64,000 nucleotides of DNA from Coprinellus micaceus (Eukaryota; Basidiomycota; Agaricomycetes; Agaricales; Psathyrellaceae). Shown here piece by piece: positions 34,486-45,816 of the stretch. Position 1 is the first letter of the stretch. Every line of letters begins with the position of its first letter. The translations under genes were made by a program, and so were the position numbers. The stretch covers positions 3,658,001 to 3,722,000 of the forward strand of contig OX596340.1 in assembly GCA_951394405.1 (NCBI GenBank). Reading direction: 5' to 3'. Under the pieces are notes generated by a model. That model ran no database searches and was not told where the DNA came from. It was given only the letters and a program-made list of their open reading frames with translations.

Positions 34486-37400
34486 TCCAGAAGGGACCAC
34501 CCGAAGTCGAAGGGGCTATATGGTGAGGTGAAGCATACCTTGAATTAACCCATGCCTGACCGGGCCACGATGGATCGGAGTATTCTGCGACTCTTGCCTG
34601 TGTACCCGCTCTGACTGATATGTAGATTTTGATGACGGGCTAGTCGCGCTGCATCGGTTGACCTACCAAATCAGGGTCAGAAAGTTGCGAAATTGTACCC
34701 TGGAAAGACCTTCTGAACAACCTCGGATGGCGCGACCCAGTTCTGACGTCACCAGAGGCCACAAACCCTCTGTTAATCGACAAGAGGCAGGGAAGTGGTG
34801 CTGGTGAACGCCTCCCTTGGGCAGGGAAGATCTCGCTGTGTGCTAGATGACGGACGAAAAAATATGTTAATGGATTGCTACTATACAAAGGAGGGTGCTG
34901 TGTTTAACTTCTTCGAAATTCTTCTAAAGTGGACAAAATAAGGATGGCCGCAATATGGACCTACTAGCCGTTTTCTATGCTAGCACTGTGCATGTACGAG
35001 ATAAGGAGAGTGTTGATATATAAGCGAAAGGAACTAGTGTCAGTTTGAGTCGATTCTGTACTCGGTCTTCCCTGCCACCATCAAGTGTCAGAGTGATGGC
35101 CCTCAGAGGGCCTCACCCCAGACCCGGACATCATAGAGGATTCAATGACAGTGAATGCGAAACCCTCCGTTTGAGTTCCTCTCAGTACCGACTGCTGGAA
35201 GGGTCCTGAGAGACTGTGTCTGCGAATAGAAGTGGTGACGCCGTTCGGTGTCGCCGCCATCGCCGATCCACTTTCTTCAGATGATGATTCAGACATGGTA
35301 GAGAGAGTGACACTAGTATCGATCTGGCTGAGAGCTTCTCGTTGGAAACGCCGGTTCGCGTTAATGGATGCGAATAGCACGTTCGAGTATCTAAGAAATT
35401 TCAGTGGGCCGGCGATGAACGAACTGAAATCCATAAACGCACAATCGACAGATTACATACGCCCTGAGAGTGGATTCAGTGAGTGAGTTGCCGAGATCCT
35501 GAAAAGCAGAGGAGACCACTTACAGCCCTACGTGGAACAAACTATTTGGCATCGCGATGAAGAAGACACACTGAAGGGTAACGACGACCAAGATGATTGC
35601 ACCGTTTTCAACGGTGTATAGAATGAGGGTTTTGAGCCAGCCTTTAGACTGACGTCGCTCGGTGTTCTTCCTGAATTGCAGGTACTTCGAGTCGAGTTAG
35701 CCGCGGCTGGTCAGCGATTGACTTTGAACTCACAATAGAGGCCAAGGTAAAAGTGATCACGGTATCGGCGAGAGTTGAACTACTGAACCATAAGAGCAAG
35801 GCGAGCCGGTTATAAATGTCGTGGGTAAAACGTCCCAACTCCCTGTGTGCGGAACCCCCCTACCCAATATGCATCAGTGACGTGATGAATCGCAGGGCTT
35901 GGGGGCGAAGACGTACGAGGCACATCAATGCGATGCTACTACCCATCTCCACGAGTGCCAGCTAGAGGGGATGACGGAGGTCAGAGGTTACTGATCTTGG
36001 GGACTTTGAGGGTCAAAATAAACGTGCCCCAGCGATGAGAAGAACCACAATCTTCCCCGCTAACGACCCTTGTGAAAGCAGGCGGATACGTCTGCGTCAA
36101 CGTGAGTAATTCTCTTCGGTGGGGTTACGTCGGATGGGTCACTCACAAAGCAAAGTGTCCCTGTACGCAGACTGCGACTGAACGGTCACCTCCTGTCAGC
36201 CAATATTAGGGGCGTCGCCTCTGAGCCACATACTGAAGCAATTCAAGGCGAGTGCGGCCACAGAAACGGAAGGGGTACGGAAACTGAGGTCGCCTCTGGG
36301 GATGGCAATGCAAAGTATATAGTAACCACTCAGGGTCACTACCACGGTGCTAGCGAGCTCGACGAAGGAAATGACCAGCACTGGGGCTCGAATATCAGCG
36401 CCACCGCTCGTTGGAGGACTGAAAGAGTAAGATAAGAGCGTACCAAGGGTAATCACGTATGCATGACGTCTCGAAACTCGAGTTGTTTGAAAGAAGTAGA
36501 CTGGAGGAAAAGGTTAATGAGAACGACCTACAACTCTCGGCTCAAGGCGTACCAGCTTGGATAAAGGCACAGCCAGATAGAAAGTACGAGAACAGGCACC
36601 CTACGAACTGGGGCCCTCGCCATTAGACACTGCCAGAAGTGCAAAGAGGTCGACAAGCGCACCAATGGTCCGGTACTGACCACATGAGTTAGCCGACTAT
36701 CTGAGTCGCCAGAGTACAAGACACGCACTGCAATTCAACGTTGAAGCCATCTTGTCTTGCCATATGGGTCCTTTCCCCTATCAGCAGTCCCTAGGACTCG
36801 ATACTCGTCAATCGATGGGCGGGGCGGTGAGATCTTGAGGGAGAGATCAGAGAGGGGAATGTTCGCGACTGGTCTCAACGTTTCGCGCATGGCGGGTATA
36901 TGTGCGGGAAGTTTTGAATTGAGCCCCAAGTGGTGGGTAAGTCTCATAGTTTCCCTGTCAGAACGTCGTTCCCTTCAGGTTCTCGTTCGGTTGCCCCAAT
37001 TCAAAGCGGTAGGCATTGTGGGCGCGTGGGCAATATGGTAAGTCCGCCGCTCAATTCTTCCTCCCGCAATCCTCCCGGGCCATTAATCGTAACTCTATTC
37101 TTTAAATGAAAACGGAAGACTTCGCCGCGCGACCAGCGGATATTTCAAGAACTTCCAATACAGTCTTTTCTAGGCGTGTTCCTCAACCCTGTTCTAAACT
37201 TTGATTCAGAGTCTAGACTTCGTGACGATGACGATGTGAACTTCTCGTGCGTGCCATCGCGAAGGAAACGGGGGGCCAGACCATTGCACTTCAGAATCTG
37301 AGCGACCTCAAAGTTATGTGCTTTCCCTGCGCTTTCGATACTTAGGTCGCCGGTCAGTGGGATGTGGAACCTAACCGGAATCTATCTTCGCCCCGAATTC

Positions 37401-37963
37401 GAATTTCTCAGCGGTTTGAACGCCGAACGGACCCCTATCGTCGTGACGACACTAGAGGTAGCCGAGATCTCCACGCACGCGAGCTTGTTGAGCGAAGTCA
37501 ATTCCCCTACCCTTGAAGTGTTTCAGTCCCAAGGCGTACGAAGACGTGCAGAGGGACACATGAGCGCGGACTCACTGTACGTTCGGAACGCCGACGGAAC
37601 TCAGGCCTTATTAATATCAGAACTTTCGACGCTCTGGGAGCTCCCTTGACCGCGTAACGCCCTAATCGCTTGCCATGCTCACATTCTTCGACATCCCATC
37701 TTCCCTCTCCCGGGCCTGGTCTCCCAACACCTGGAAAGTACGGTACTACCTCAACTACCACCGCATACCTTATCGTACCCAATGGGTCGAACTCCCCCAC
37801 ATCGAACAGACCTGTACATCCCTTGGAATTCCTCCATCGAAGGCCCAACCCCCATCCCCTCTGAACCCAGAGGGCCGAAACACATATACGCTCCCTGCGG
37901 TGTACGACCCCAGCACCAGCACCTACGTGTCAGAATCATCGCGGATTCTGAAGTATCTCGATG
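34486..37963. repeat. Segmental duplication, block A (intact copy)
   Basis: Collinear with block B at 54450-60588. Shared landmarks include CTTCCAGAAG at both left ends, ATACAAAGG.GGGTG, the whole membrane-protein gene, GCCATCTTGTCTTGCCATATG, CTTCGTGACGATGACGATGT and the first 290 bp of the GST gene. Much of it is about 90-95% identical by eye. Block A keeps the membrane-protein splice sites and the full GST. Confidence 0.85.
35081..36660 (-). CDS. Seven-helix membrane protein, DUF6534-type (block A copy)
   Basis: Multi-exon minus-strand gene. Exonic segments in order: GPQFVGCLFSYFLSGCAFIQ (helix 1, about 36540-36625); a helix block around 36196-36456 with VLVISFVELASTVVVTLSGYY; DIYNRLALLLWF and ADTVITFTLASI (35710-35838); the helix with TLILYTVENGAIILVVVTLQ ending FHVGL at a GTAAGT donor (about 35527); and the last exon 35081-35410 after a TTTCAG acceptor, starting SFIAGPLKFLRYSNVLFASINANRRFQRE. 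The last two match the DUF6534 pattern of agaricomycete membrane proteins, whose function is unknown. The Ser-rich tail (about 80 residues) is probably cytoplasmic. The first coding exon and several junctions were not resolved, so the span is approximate. Confidence 0.65.
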
Positions 37964-38496
37964 GCAGACACCCCTCGACAATCTCTACGCTGGCCTTCCC
38001 TAAGGGCACCTCCGTCCTCCAATCAGCTTTCCTCAGCGCGTGGACCTCAAAAGTCGTCGTTCCGCTCTGGGGTGTAATCACCCCAGACATCGCGAGAATA
38101 CTAAACGACGAGAGCAGGGTGTACTTCGAGGAGACACGCAGGGCGGTATTTCAAGGAAGGACGTTGGCGGAGGTGGATGCCGATGAAGCGGGAAAGAGAG
38201 CGAGCTGGGAGAATGTGATGAAAGGGCTGGCGGATGTGGGGAGGTGGTTCGATAAGGATTCGGATATAGAAAGAATGATAGAAAACGAAGGAGGAGAGGA
38301 TAGTGAAAAAGGACGAAGCGTATTCGTGACGGGAGACAAACCAGTCTTCTCCGACTTCGCTATCGCAGCGACGTTTGCGTACATGCGAAACGTCTGGGGA
38401 GAGGACCACGAGCGATGGAAGGAAGTCTTGACGTGGGACGACGGCCGATGGGCTCGATTCGTCGAGGCACTGCGAGAGTTTGAAGACGTTAAATAG
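37675..38496 (+). CDS. Glutathione S-transferase, fungal (FuA/etherase-like) type
   Basis: A single 273-codon frame. N-terminal thioredoxin-like domain (about 1-98): FFDIPSSLSRAWSPNTWKVR, RIPYRTQWVEL, then LPAVYDP (73-79) and SESSRILKYLDG (86-97), where the glutathione gamma-glutamyl binding Glu-Ser is expected. The SPNTWK segment near residue 16 is typical of the fungal FuA and LigE-like GSTs linked to processing of wood-derived phenolics; Ser16 is a candidate catalytic residue. The C-terminal helical domain (about 105-273) ends with SVFVTGDKPVFSDFAIAATF, the conserved D-x-x-(I/L) helix of GSTs. It is convergent with the NADP-dependent reductase gene (53 bp between stops). A truncated, transposon-interrupted copy lies at 58832-60588. 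Cytosolic detoxification is inferred. Confidence 0.85.
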   Translation: MLTFFDIPSSLSRAWSPNTWKVRYYLNYHRIPYRTQWVELPHIEQTCTSLGIPPSKAQPPSPLNPEGRNTYTLPAVYDPSTSTYVSESSRILKYLDGRHPSTISTLAFPKGTSVLQSAFLSAWTSKVVVPLWGVITPDIARILNDESRVYFEETRRAVFQGRTLAEVDADEAGKRASWENVMKGLADVGRWFDKDSDIERMIENEGGEDSEKGRSVFVTGDKPVFSDFAIAATFAYMRNVWGEDHERWKEVLTWDDGRWARFVEALREFEDVK

Positions 38497-38549
38497 GAAT
38501 CATAAATATCATACTTTACATTCGCATTTTTGATGCCCTACCACGCTCC

Positions 38550-40070
38550 TCAGGCGTCCGCAGCGACCCTAATAACCGCCTTCGCCTTATTCGTCCCCTT
38601 CTGCACCGCAAGGATCGCGTCTCCGACGCTCTGGAGACCCTCGAAGACCTCCTCCTTGTACTTGAGCTTACCATCAGCGACGAGCTTAGGGATCTCGGCG
38701 TAGAAGGCCGCGTCGTACTTCTCCTGGAGGCGAGAGACGATGAAGCCATTGATGGAGAGGGACTTGCTAACGATCTGCATAGCGTTTTTGAGGGGGACAC
38801 CGCCGTTGTTGTACCCGGAGATCATGCCGCATTCCTGAAGATGGTTTCGGTCAGCGCGTGAACGACCAGAGGGTGAAAGAGGAAAGGTGACGATGCAGAG
38901 ACAGCGGAAGGGCAGAAGACGAGGACGAGGTGCATGATCAAAGCAAGAAGACACGTACGATGAATCTTCCATTGACCTTCGCAGCATCCAACGCCGCATC
39001 GAGGGTCTCACCACCGACGTTATCCCAGTAACTATATCTCAATGTCAGAACCAGGGGATTTAACGAACAGGAGGAGGCGCACATATCAACCCCGCCCTCC
39101 CTTTTCAAGATCTCCAAAGTGTTCTCCTCCTTGTAGTTAAACGCGACGTCCGCGCCGATGCTCTTCATGAACTCGACCTTCTCAGCAGAACCCGCGGAAG
39201 CGATAACACGGCACCCCGAAAGCTTCGCGAGCTGGATGACGAAGGAGCCGACGGGTCCTCCACCTGCGGTGACGAAGGCGGTCTCGCCCTGTGCGGGAGG
39301 ATCGAGAGTCGGGGTGTGGCAGTGTGAACGAATTAGGGGATGGGGATCGTGTAGAGGTGGGTGGGGAGATGAAAAGAGAAGAGTCAGTTCGCGGTACGGG
39401 GGGAAAGGGCGCAGAACGACGTACCTCCTTGGCGCGCGAGAACTCCTTCCATGCGTGGTAGGCAGTCTTTCCGGGCATACCGGTTACACCGACGTAGTAA
39501 GACCATGGGAGGCCCTCCTTGTTCTCGATAATGATGAGGTCGGCCTTGTTAGGGTAGACGCTGTATGCTTGGTGGCCTAGATGGATAGCGTGGGGCAAAG
39601 GTGAGGAAACGGAAGCGAAGGTCGACGAAGATGGAGCGTACGCACTGAAGAAACCGTAGACATGAACGCCCTCCTTGAACTCTGCGTTCTTTGACCTGAC
39701 CACGACGCCGACTCCGTGGCCGTTCAAAGGTTGGCCGATGGCGAACGGAGGCTACGGACAGACACTTGGTTAGAGTAGATTGATCGAGTCGAAGACAGCA
39801 CTCACGACGTATGATTCCTTCCCTGGGTGGCGCATGCGTCCGCGCATGTACGGGTCGACGGAGACCCAGAGGGTCTTGACGAGGAAGCCGCCCTCAGGAA
39901 TATCCACGCTTTCGACATCGATCGTCGTGGAATCGTCGTAGATGGTCGTCTTTCCGGGCTCAGGGTAGCCTGGACATCCGTTAGTGGCTACCTCACGGCG
40001 GAGCGCCCATCTAGGACGCACCAGTGGGGACCTCGTTGAAGAGAACTCGGGGATTGGGGATGGGCGACAT
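38550..40070 (-). CDS. Medium-chain NADP-dependent enone/alkenal reductase (prostaglandin-reductase-like MDR)
   Basis: Seven exons (40022-40070, 39806-39969, 39646-39751, 39425-39576, 39083-39288, 38959-39031, 38550-38834) join in frame to 344 residues with GT-AG introns. Family landmarks in order: NPRVLFNEVPTGYP at the start; LVKTLWVSVDPYMRGRM; FAIGQPLNGHGVGVV; YYVGVTGMPGKTAYHAW; the nucleotide-binding TAGGGPVGSFVIQLAK (about 164-179) with CRVIASAGSAEKV next; then YWDNVGGETLDAAL, ISGYNN and SLSINGFIV. This is the zinc-independent MDR group that reduces C=C bonds of alpha,beta-unsaturated ketones and aldehydes, giving a cytosolic role in reactive carbonyl removal. Its tail-to-tail position with GST fits a detoxification pair (inference). 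Confidence 0.92.
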
Positions 40071-41209
40071 GGCGAGTTTGGTGGGAATTGGGAGCAAGGA
40101 TAGGGGAGTTGTGCGACCCTTTTAAACTGGACTGGGGTCGGGCATCTCGATAGCCGGTTCGAGGCTGGTTAGTCACCAAGCGGTATCGGTCACTGAGCAA
40201 AAAATGCAAGGGAGCGGTTCGATGGTGAGAAGGAGCGAACCTGGCTTGGTAAGATTGTGATGGCGATATGGCGTGCTTACCAGTTTCAAGTCGATGGTTC
40301 TACTGCGGATATCCCTTGGTGGGCCTCACCGAGCAGATCTAGAATCGAGGTTGCATGCGAGTCGAGGGTCGAAGTGAGGGAGCAGGAAGAGAAGAACGAC
40401 AGCGGGCGCTGCCGACCCCGAGATGAATATCATGACATCACGATTCACAGAGCACGGAGACCGGCCATTCGGATCTGAACTCACCCGAGCCGGAGTAGGC
40501 GCCAATCAATGGGGGAACGGCGCAGATCCTCAAGGATCCTCGGTTTCGGGCTCCATATAGCGAGTGATAAATTTAGGATGTATAAGCGGAGGCCATCGCG
40601 GGTCGTGAAATTCAACAAAATAACGATGAGTACCCGTGGGCGGCGGAGGCGGAAGGCGCGTGACGCGATATGTTGAGCGCGAGGGGCGACTACGTCTGGA
40701 ACCGCACGAACGGCTGCGAATGGGGAGCCCTATGGAGAGAGGAATCGGAGCACTAAACCATGGAGAACGGGAGGTACTCGATACGAGCTGTGAACCCATT
40801 GTGAGCAAGGTGAAACCTCGAGTTCGTTCGGTTGGGATAATCGGGTAAGGGGAGGAAGGACAGGACTAGTGAGACATCTAGGTGGGAGAACTGGGACGGG
40901 CGAAACAGAGGATGAGGAGGGGTTTGGAGGAATTAGTCGGCGGTCTGAAAGGACGCGAAGGGGCGGAAGATGAGTGAGTATAGAGCACAATATGGAGAGG
41001 AATCAAGTCGTACCTTTCAACCGATTGGATCAATTATAATTCGAGCCAATTTCAGCAGATGTGAATGAGGGAAAGTCGTCAGACAGTACAGCGGTACACA
41101 ATAGACACCTACTGGGCCTTCCTAGTCTTCTCTTGTCCTGTCAGTTACGCCACGGATACCATATTCATCAGCGACCCACATGAGATCATTGTAACGAATC
41201 GTTCACCGG
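40071..41209. other. Intergenic, no supported gene
   Basis: Upstream region of the reductase and downstream of the kinase-like gene. Frames at 40257-40990 overlap on both strands without domain signal. Confidence 0.5.
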
Positions 41210-42345
41210 CTAATTACAATACTGAGCCGTAAACTGTTTGTCCGGGCTTTCCTCTGCTAACGGACACTTCTCAGCCTTCGTCACCGACTCAAAGTCAATC
41301 AGCTTCAATCGACCATCGTCTCCTCCAACGATATTCCCATCCCATAAATCGTGGTGGTGCCATCCCACCTCGTGAAGTCGATCAATCATGTTTTTTGCGG
41401 AATTCTTGGTTCTGGCGGACGAGTAATCAGTCATTTATACCACGAAACTGCCACGAAACTGCTATACCTTTGATCTGGGGATGCCATTGGTCGCAGCTGA
41501 CCAACATTAGATAGTACAAGGACGAACCGGCCATCCTCTAGTCGTCCACTCGCATAAAGGACAGGAATGATGTCATTCTGCATTGAGGCGAATTCATCAT
41601 AGAAGTCCCGCTCCGTCGTGTATGCCAATTCGTCGGACACCGGAAAAATCTTCCACACCATGCTGGGTCTTGAAAACGTATAAATCGGTCGGTCGGTCCC
41701 ATGCACGTCAGGTGCATCCAGACATCCAAGGAGCGGTGCCCATCTATCATCACAAACATTAGTTCAGTTAAACACAACTCCACTATGAGTGCACCGTCGT
41801 TACCTTGCTCCAAAGTCAACCTTCAGACCGCTCCTTCCGGGTATCGTACTTATGGCCTGCGTCAGCCGGAGTACAAGTCCTAAGGGCAATGCCTTCAGGG
41901 CGACGGTCGAAAGACGTTGCCAAGTCATGAAAGCGAGGCTCGTGAGTTTCCTCGTGTGTGGTGCGAAGAATGGTTCAGTGGCCAGCGCCCTACCCGCCGT
42001 GGTGTAGAGCGCCTCAGCTTGGGTCACAGCGTCCAGACAGGTTGGGAACTTGTTCAACCAGCGGTCTTTGAACTCAGGGACCTCTCGGACGAGCCAGGCG
42101 AAGACGATGAAAATCATAGTCTCAATGAAATGACCCCACCTCGCCCCATCAACCGCCGCCAACTTGTGCTGTTCGTCGTTCATGGCTGAGCATGGTCAGT
42201 GTGCCATACTGTGAACCCAACTATGCAGAATGCACTCACTGCCATCGATGGGTGCCATCGCGTTGGAGCTGATTCCGACCTTCTGCCCCTCGAAGTCCCA
42301 GAATAAGCAGTTGAGGCGTGTGGGTGCAACGCCAATTACTGACAT
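41210..42345 (-). CDS. Protein-kinase-like protein (basidiomycete small kinase-fold family)
   Basis: Exons 42240-42345, 41804-42185, 41468-41743 and 41210-41411 join in frame to about 321 residues. The C-terminal part has kinase-fold landmarks: LHEVGWHHHDLWDGNIV (catalytic-loop H-x-D with Asp276 and Asn281), then LKLIDFE (Asp294 in the DFG position, but DFE here). A Gly-rich loop and the beta-3 Lys are not obvious; TFSRPSMVWKIFPVSDE (about 180-200) is the likely beta-3 region with its Lys. Such short H-x-D...DFE proteins are common in mushroom genomes, resembling aminoglycoside-kinase-like or FunK1-like folds; substrate unknown. The first exon was too short to stand out and is supported by in-frame reading (CLFWDFEGQKVGISS) and a GTGAGT donor. 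Confidence 0.65.
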
Positions 42346-42394
42346 CAAGGGGGGCTGTGTTGGGGCCTGCCTCTCATTGATTGATTCGGCGTGC

Positions 42395-43084
42395 CTAGAC
42401 GACTGGATGAACTGTTAGAACGCACTCCAGCAATAATGGATCGTGGCAGACCTCCGTCATGACACCTCTGATGGTACCACCTTGAGACCCTGACAGAATC
42501 GTGGCCTCCATAAGGCCCCACCCACCCCAAGAAGAACAGTTGATGTTCTTCAATTCCATATTCCAGTCACAGGGTTCCTCCCCGTCCAGCGGCAGGACCC
42601 GCACCAGCAAGTCGACGACCAGTGGATTTTTGACGGGTCGTTGCGTTTCGACCGAGCCTATCATTCCGACCACATACAACATGCTACGGATGATGGGCCC
42701 GACGAATTTTGCCACCAGGTCCGTGATAGGATTCTCGGACCAGTCGTCGACGCCAGTACCCCATCTCCAGATGTCCCATTCCATATCTCTTGTTGGGAGC
42801 TGCACGTTCTTCAGCGAGGCAGGGCACTCCGGCGTTAACCCAATTTGGACCTCGTTCATCGTGGCGGTCCCGCCCAGACTGGGTTCCCCTTTCACACTGG
42901 CACCCTCCGTCATCGACACTGGCAGATCGTTGGGGAGGCTGTATAGGATCAGGAACGCGGCCTGGGTGGCCAGCTGGCCGATGGTGAGGTGTGTACCACT
43001 GGGATTCCCAGACGGTTGTATAGGCCAATTCTCCCGCTCCGGAAACTTGTATTTCTTCGCATTGATTCGTTTGTATGGATCCAT
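42395..43084 (-). CDS. Hypothetical protein, 229 aa
   Basis: Uninterrupted minus-strand frame from ATG at 43084. I do not recognise it. Visible: a basic N-terminus (MDPYKRINAKKYKF), an aliphatic segment with LATQAAFLILYSL (about 37-50), MEWDIWRWGTGVDDW (about 100-115), FVGPIIRSMLYVVGMIGSV (about 128-147, possibly membrane-associated or a buried helix), and CDWNMELKNINCSSWGGWG near 180-198. No signal peptide. It lies just upstream of the kinase-like gene in the same direction (50 bp apart). A single longer gene was considered, but no splice pair in the right phase was found. Codon use and frame length support it being coding or very recently so. Confidence 0.5.
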   Translation of the reverse strand: MDPYKRINAKKYKFPERENWPIQPSGNPSGTHLTIGQLATQAAFLILYSLPNDLPVSMTEGASVKGEPSLGGTATMNEVQIGLTPECPASLKNVQLPTRDMEWDIWRWGTGVDDWSENPITDLVAKFVGPIIRSMLYVVGMIGSVETQRPVKNPLVVDLLVRVLPLDGEEPCDWNMELKNINCSSWGGWGLMEATILSGSQGGTIRGVMTEVCHDPLLLECVLTVHPVV

Positions 43085-43257
43085 GGTGGAAGAGAGAAGA
43101 GAAGCAGGCTTCGATCATAGGGTCGGCGATATGAATCGTTTTGCCACTGATGGGTAACCGGTGACTGCTGTGCAGTGATCTATTCTAAAAGCCTCGTGGC
43201 CCACTCGGTGTAGCCAGCCGTCCCACCAAGGCACCGGCATCAATGAGTTGGTTACAA

Positions 43258-44583
43258 TAAGCGCCCGTCTCAGTCTCTCTCCATGTTGAAGGGGGTACCA
43301 GATAGATACATGGGGCTTCCAGGCCTTCTCAAGGCTCGATACGTCGCCATCGCGCTCCGAAGGTATATCCCCTCTATCATTCCATTCACGGAGAGGTAAC
43401 CTACACGATTTGGATTACCTCGTGGTTCCCTCGTGCCTCCCATTCATATGGACTACGAACGTCGTCCAGGGTGTGCGGTTCATTAAACCCAGGGCCCTTC
43501 TCGCCTACCCCAGGAAATGAAATGAAAGCTCGTACGAATCCCAAACCAGGGTTCATCTCCCCAATCGTGTACGTGGCAGAGCCGGCTTCTATATGGAAAG
43601 TCAAATCGATCGAGGTGCAAAGCACAAAAGGTCTCGGACGTGAACAGGAGCGTCGCTCTGGGCAAGGCCCAGAAGGCTTGAAGAGGTTGCGCACAAAGAG
43701 TCAACTAGAAACTCTACATCTACCGTTGAAGGACCGCCTCATGTTCCGCGCCGGCGGGAGACAGGCTTTCACTTCAATGTATGTATATACTTGAGTCATC
43801 CAGCGGAACGAAGCTCATCGTCAGCGCGTAGCTCTGGCGGGTGTCAGTGCAGGGTCCACAGATTGTAGAGGAAACCCAAGAAATAATTGTCAACATATAG
43901 AGAGAACGTAACACATCCGTAGGGTACACGTCCGACCGTCCCGAGCCAATGCTAGTCCACCTTCCGACTTCCGTTCCTCCCCCTCGGAGCCCAATCGGAG
44001 CCCCACTCCCTGCTGGCCATCCCCACATGTCGAGCAGATCTCGCCTCCTCACTTCTGTTCCGCCCTCGATATGCACTTCTCCCATTTAAAAACGATTGAT
44101 GGTCCGCTCTCGGCAAACAACTTCCCAATGCTTTGGGAGCTGAATATCTGTGCATTCGATGGGGGGAAAGAGCGGATCAGTTACTCCAGGTTGGAATAAA
44201 GAGATTGAATTAATGCGACAGAAGGACGTGGCGAGGAAGTACGCTGCAAGGCAAGATTGAACGAATCGACGGAAGGAGAGACGGCCGAACGAACAGAGAC
44301 GACGACTGCGACACGCAAACCCGAATCGAATCGAACCGAATGGTAGATGGACAATGGATGGGAGGCCGTGGATGGCTGGAGAACGAAACGAACACCAGTG
44401 TACGTCAATCGGATGGATGAACGAGGGATTAAATGAGTATAATAGAATGAAAGGATCCTCGAACTGAGGTGGAAACGAGAAGGAAGGCCTAGGAAGCAAA
44501 TAGAGACGCAAAGAAGACGATAGTTGAACGAATGCCGAAGGTAATCGAAATAAGCTCTGCGGTAAACAAGAGAAGGTAAAGGG
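43258..44583 (-). repeat. R1 repeat, copy d, downstream part (interrupted by a TIR element)
   Basis: Blocks typical of the R1 downstream end: GAAATGAAAGCTCGTACGAAT and ATCTCCCCAATCG (43520-43570, matching copy f near 60940-60990), CTAGTCCACCTTCCGACTTCC (about 43950, matching copy b near 17710), and the purine-rich block near 44200-44440. It resumes after the element at 45817. Confidence 0.45.
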
Positions 44584-45816
44584 TTACATCAGAAGAATGA
44601 CAAAAGCCTTTGATCGCTTTGATTTGGACTCGGCCGCTTCGACCCGCGAAAAAATCGCTTCCGCTTGCACTTGATCGCCTCAGATGGCTTGGCTTGGGCT
44701 TGTGAAAACACTTCACAGCTTGGTGACTTTTGGACTTGCTGGGGGGCTTGCTGATAGAGGACTTAAAGCATTTCGTTCTGTCGTTGCTCGTTTGATCCGG
44801 GTTCTACCAACATTCGATATGGTGCAGGTGGTCGCAGATACATTTATCTGCAGCCAACATTGAATATGGTCTTCTTAAGGATGGGTACACAGACACAGGA
44901 TTCCAACTTAAATATGCATGTACTGTACAGAGGACAGTGCCAAACGACTTGGGGAACGCGAAGTTGTGAGCTGTCACTGCTGCCGAGGCATCCATCAAAA
45001 GTTGTTGTGGACTTCCGAAAGCGCAACTCCCGAAGTCGTGTCACTCTTTCTCCAACCGCCACCATCCCCCCAAGTCTGTCGCACCCTCCGTTTCTCTCCA
45101 GCCAGTTGGAGACACTGAAGCGCCCCGTGGCCTGCAGACAGCACGGTCCAGAGTATCTCACCGTTCAGGTTCCTCTCGGTACGTCGTAACACTTTCCTCT
45201 ACACCCTCAAGTGCTTGGGCTAAAGGCCGTCGACTCGGGTCAATGGCAACAGGGTTCATGAGCGTCTGGGAGATATTATAGGTGCCACGGTGTGTGTAAA
45301 CTCCATTCCCAGTTCTGCTGATCCCCTCACGCTGTTCCTCAGATGCAAGGCTTTTTATTCAACCGCTCCCAAATTCACGCATTTTCGCCACCTCTACCCC
45401 GTGCCTCCGCCCCTTGGTCATGCGCTTCCCGTACCTTCGCTGTTTTACCCTTTTATATACGCCCACTACGAGCTCCACGCACTACTTTATTCAATTGCTC
45501 GGTAGTCACGTATTGTAATTAGTCGTGCCTGTATCGTAATCTTAGTTTATCCAATGCTATAATTCATTGCCCCTAACCACCGAGCCCCCAAAACAAACAG
45601 ACAACGGACCGAAAATGCCCTAATAGCGACCAGCACCTACCTAAGTGCTTGGGCAAGCGTTAAGTCTTGTCTGCTTCAAACCTCGCTTGTGTGTCGCTTG
45701 ACCGCTTGGCCAAGAACCCCCCCCGGTCCTTGGACAAGCGTGTGATCTTGGGCGCTTGCGGCGCTTGGCCAAGCATATAAGTCCCGCCAAGTGGGTTTGT
45801 CATTCTTCTGATGTAA
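44584..45816. mobile_element. Non-autonomous TIR element with CTTG-rich subterminal arrays
   Basis: About 1.23 kb with perfect 21-bp terminal inverted repeats (44584-44604 and 45796-45816), starting TTACATCAGAAGAATG. If the terminal TA is counted as target duplication, the ends are CATCAG...CTGATG. Next to each TIR, GCTTG/ACTTG/GCTTGG words are densely clustered (about 44605-44760; reverse-complement CAAGC/CCAAG at about 45640-45790). No transposase frame. Sequence on the two outer sides fits a split R1 copy, so the element is nested in it. Confidence 0.7.

Noticed and set aside
34486..37963. Blocks A and B as an ordinary tandem gene pair
   Set aside because: They are 20 kb apart and similarity extends through introns and intergenic DNA, so this is a segmental duplication.
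38550..39014. 154-codon minus frame as a separate small gene
   Set aside because: It is the last exon of the reductase plus read-through of intron 6; the seven-exon model is in frame throughout.
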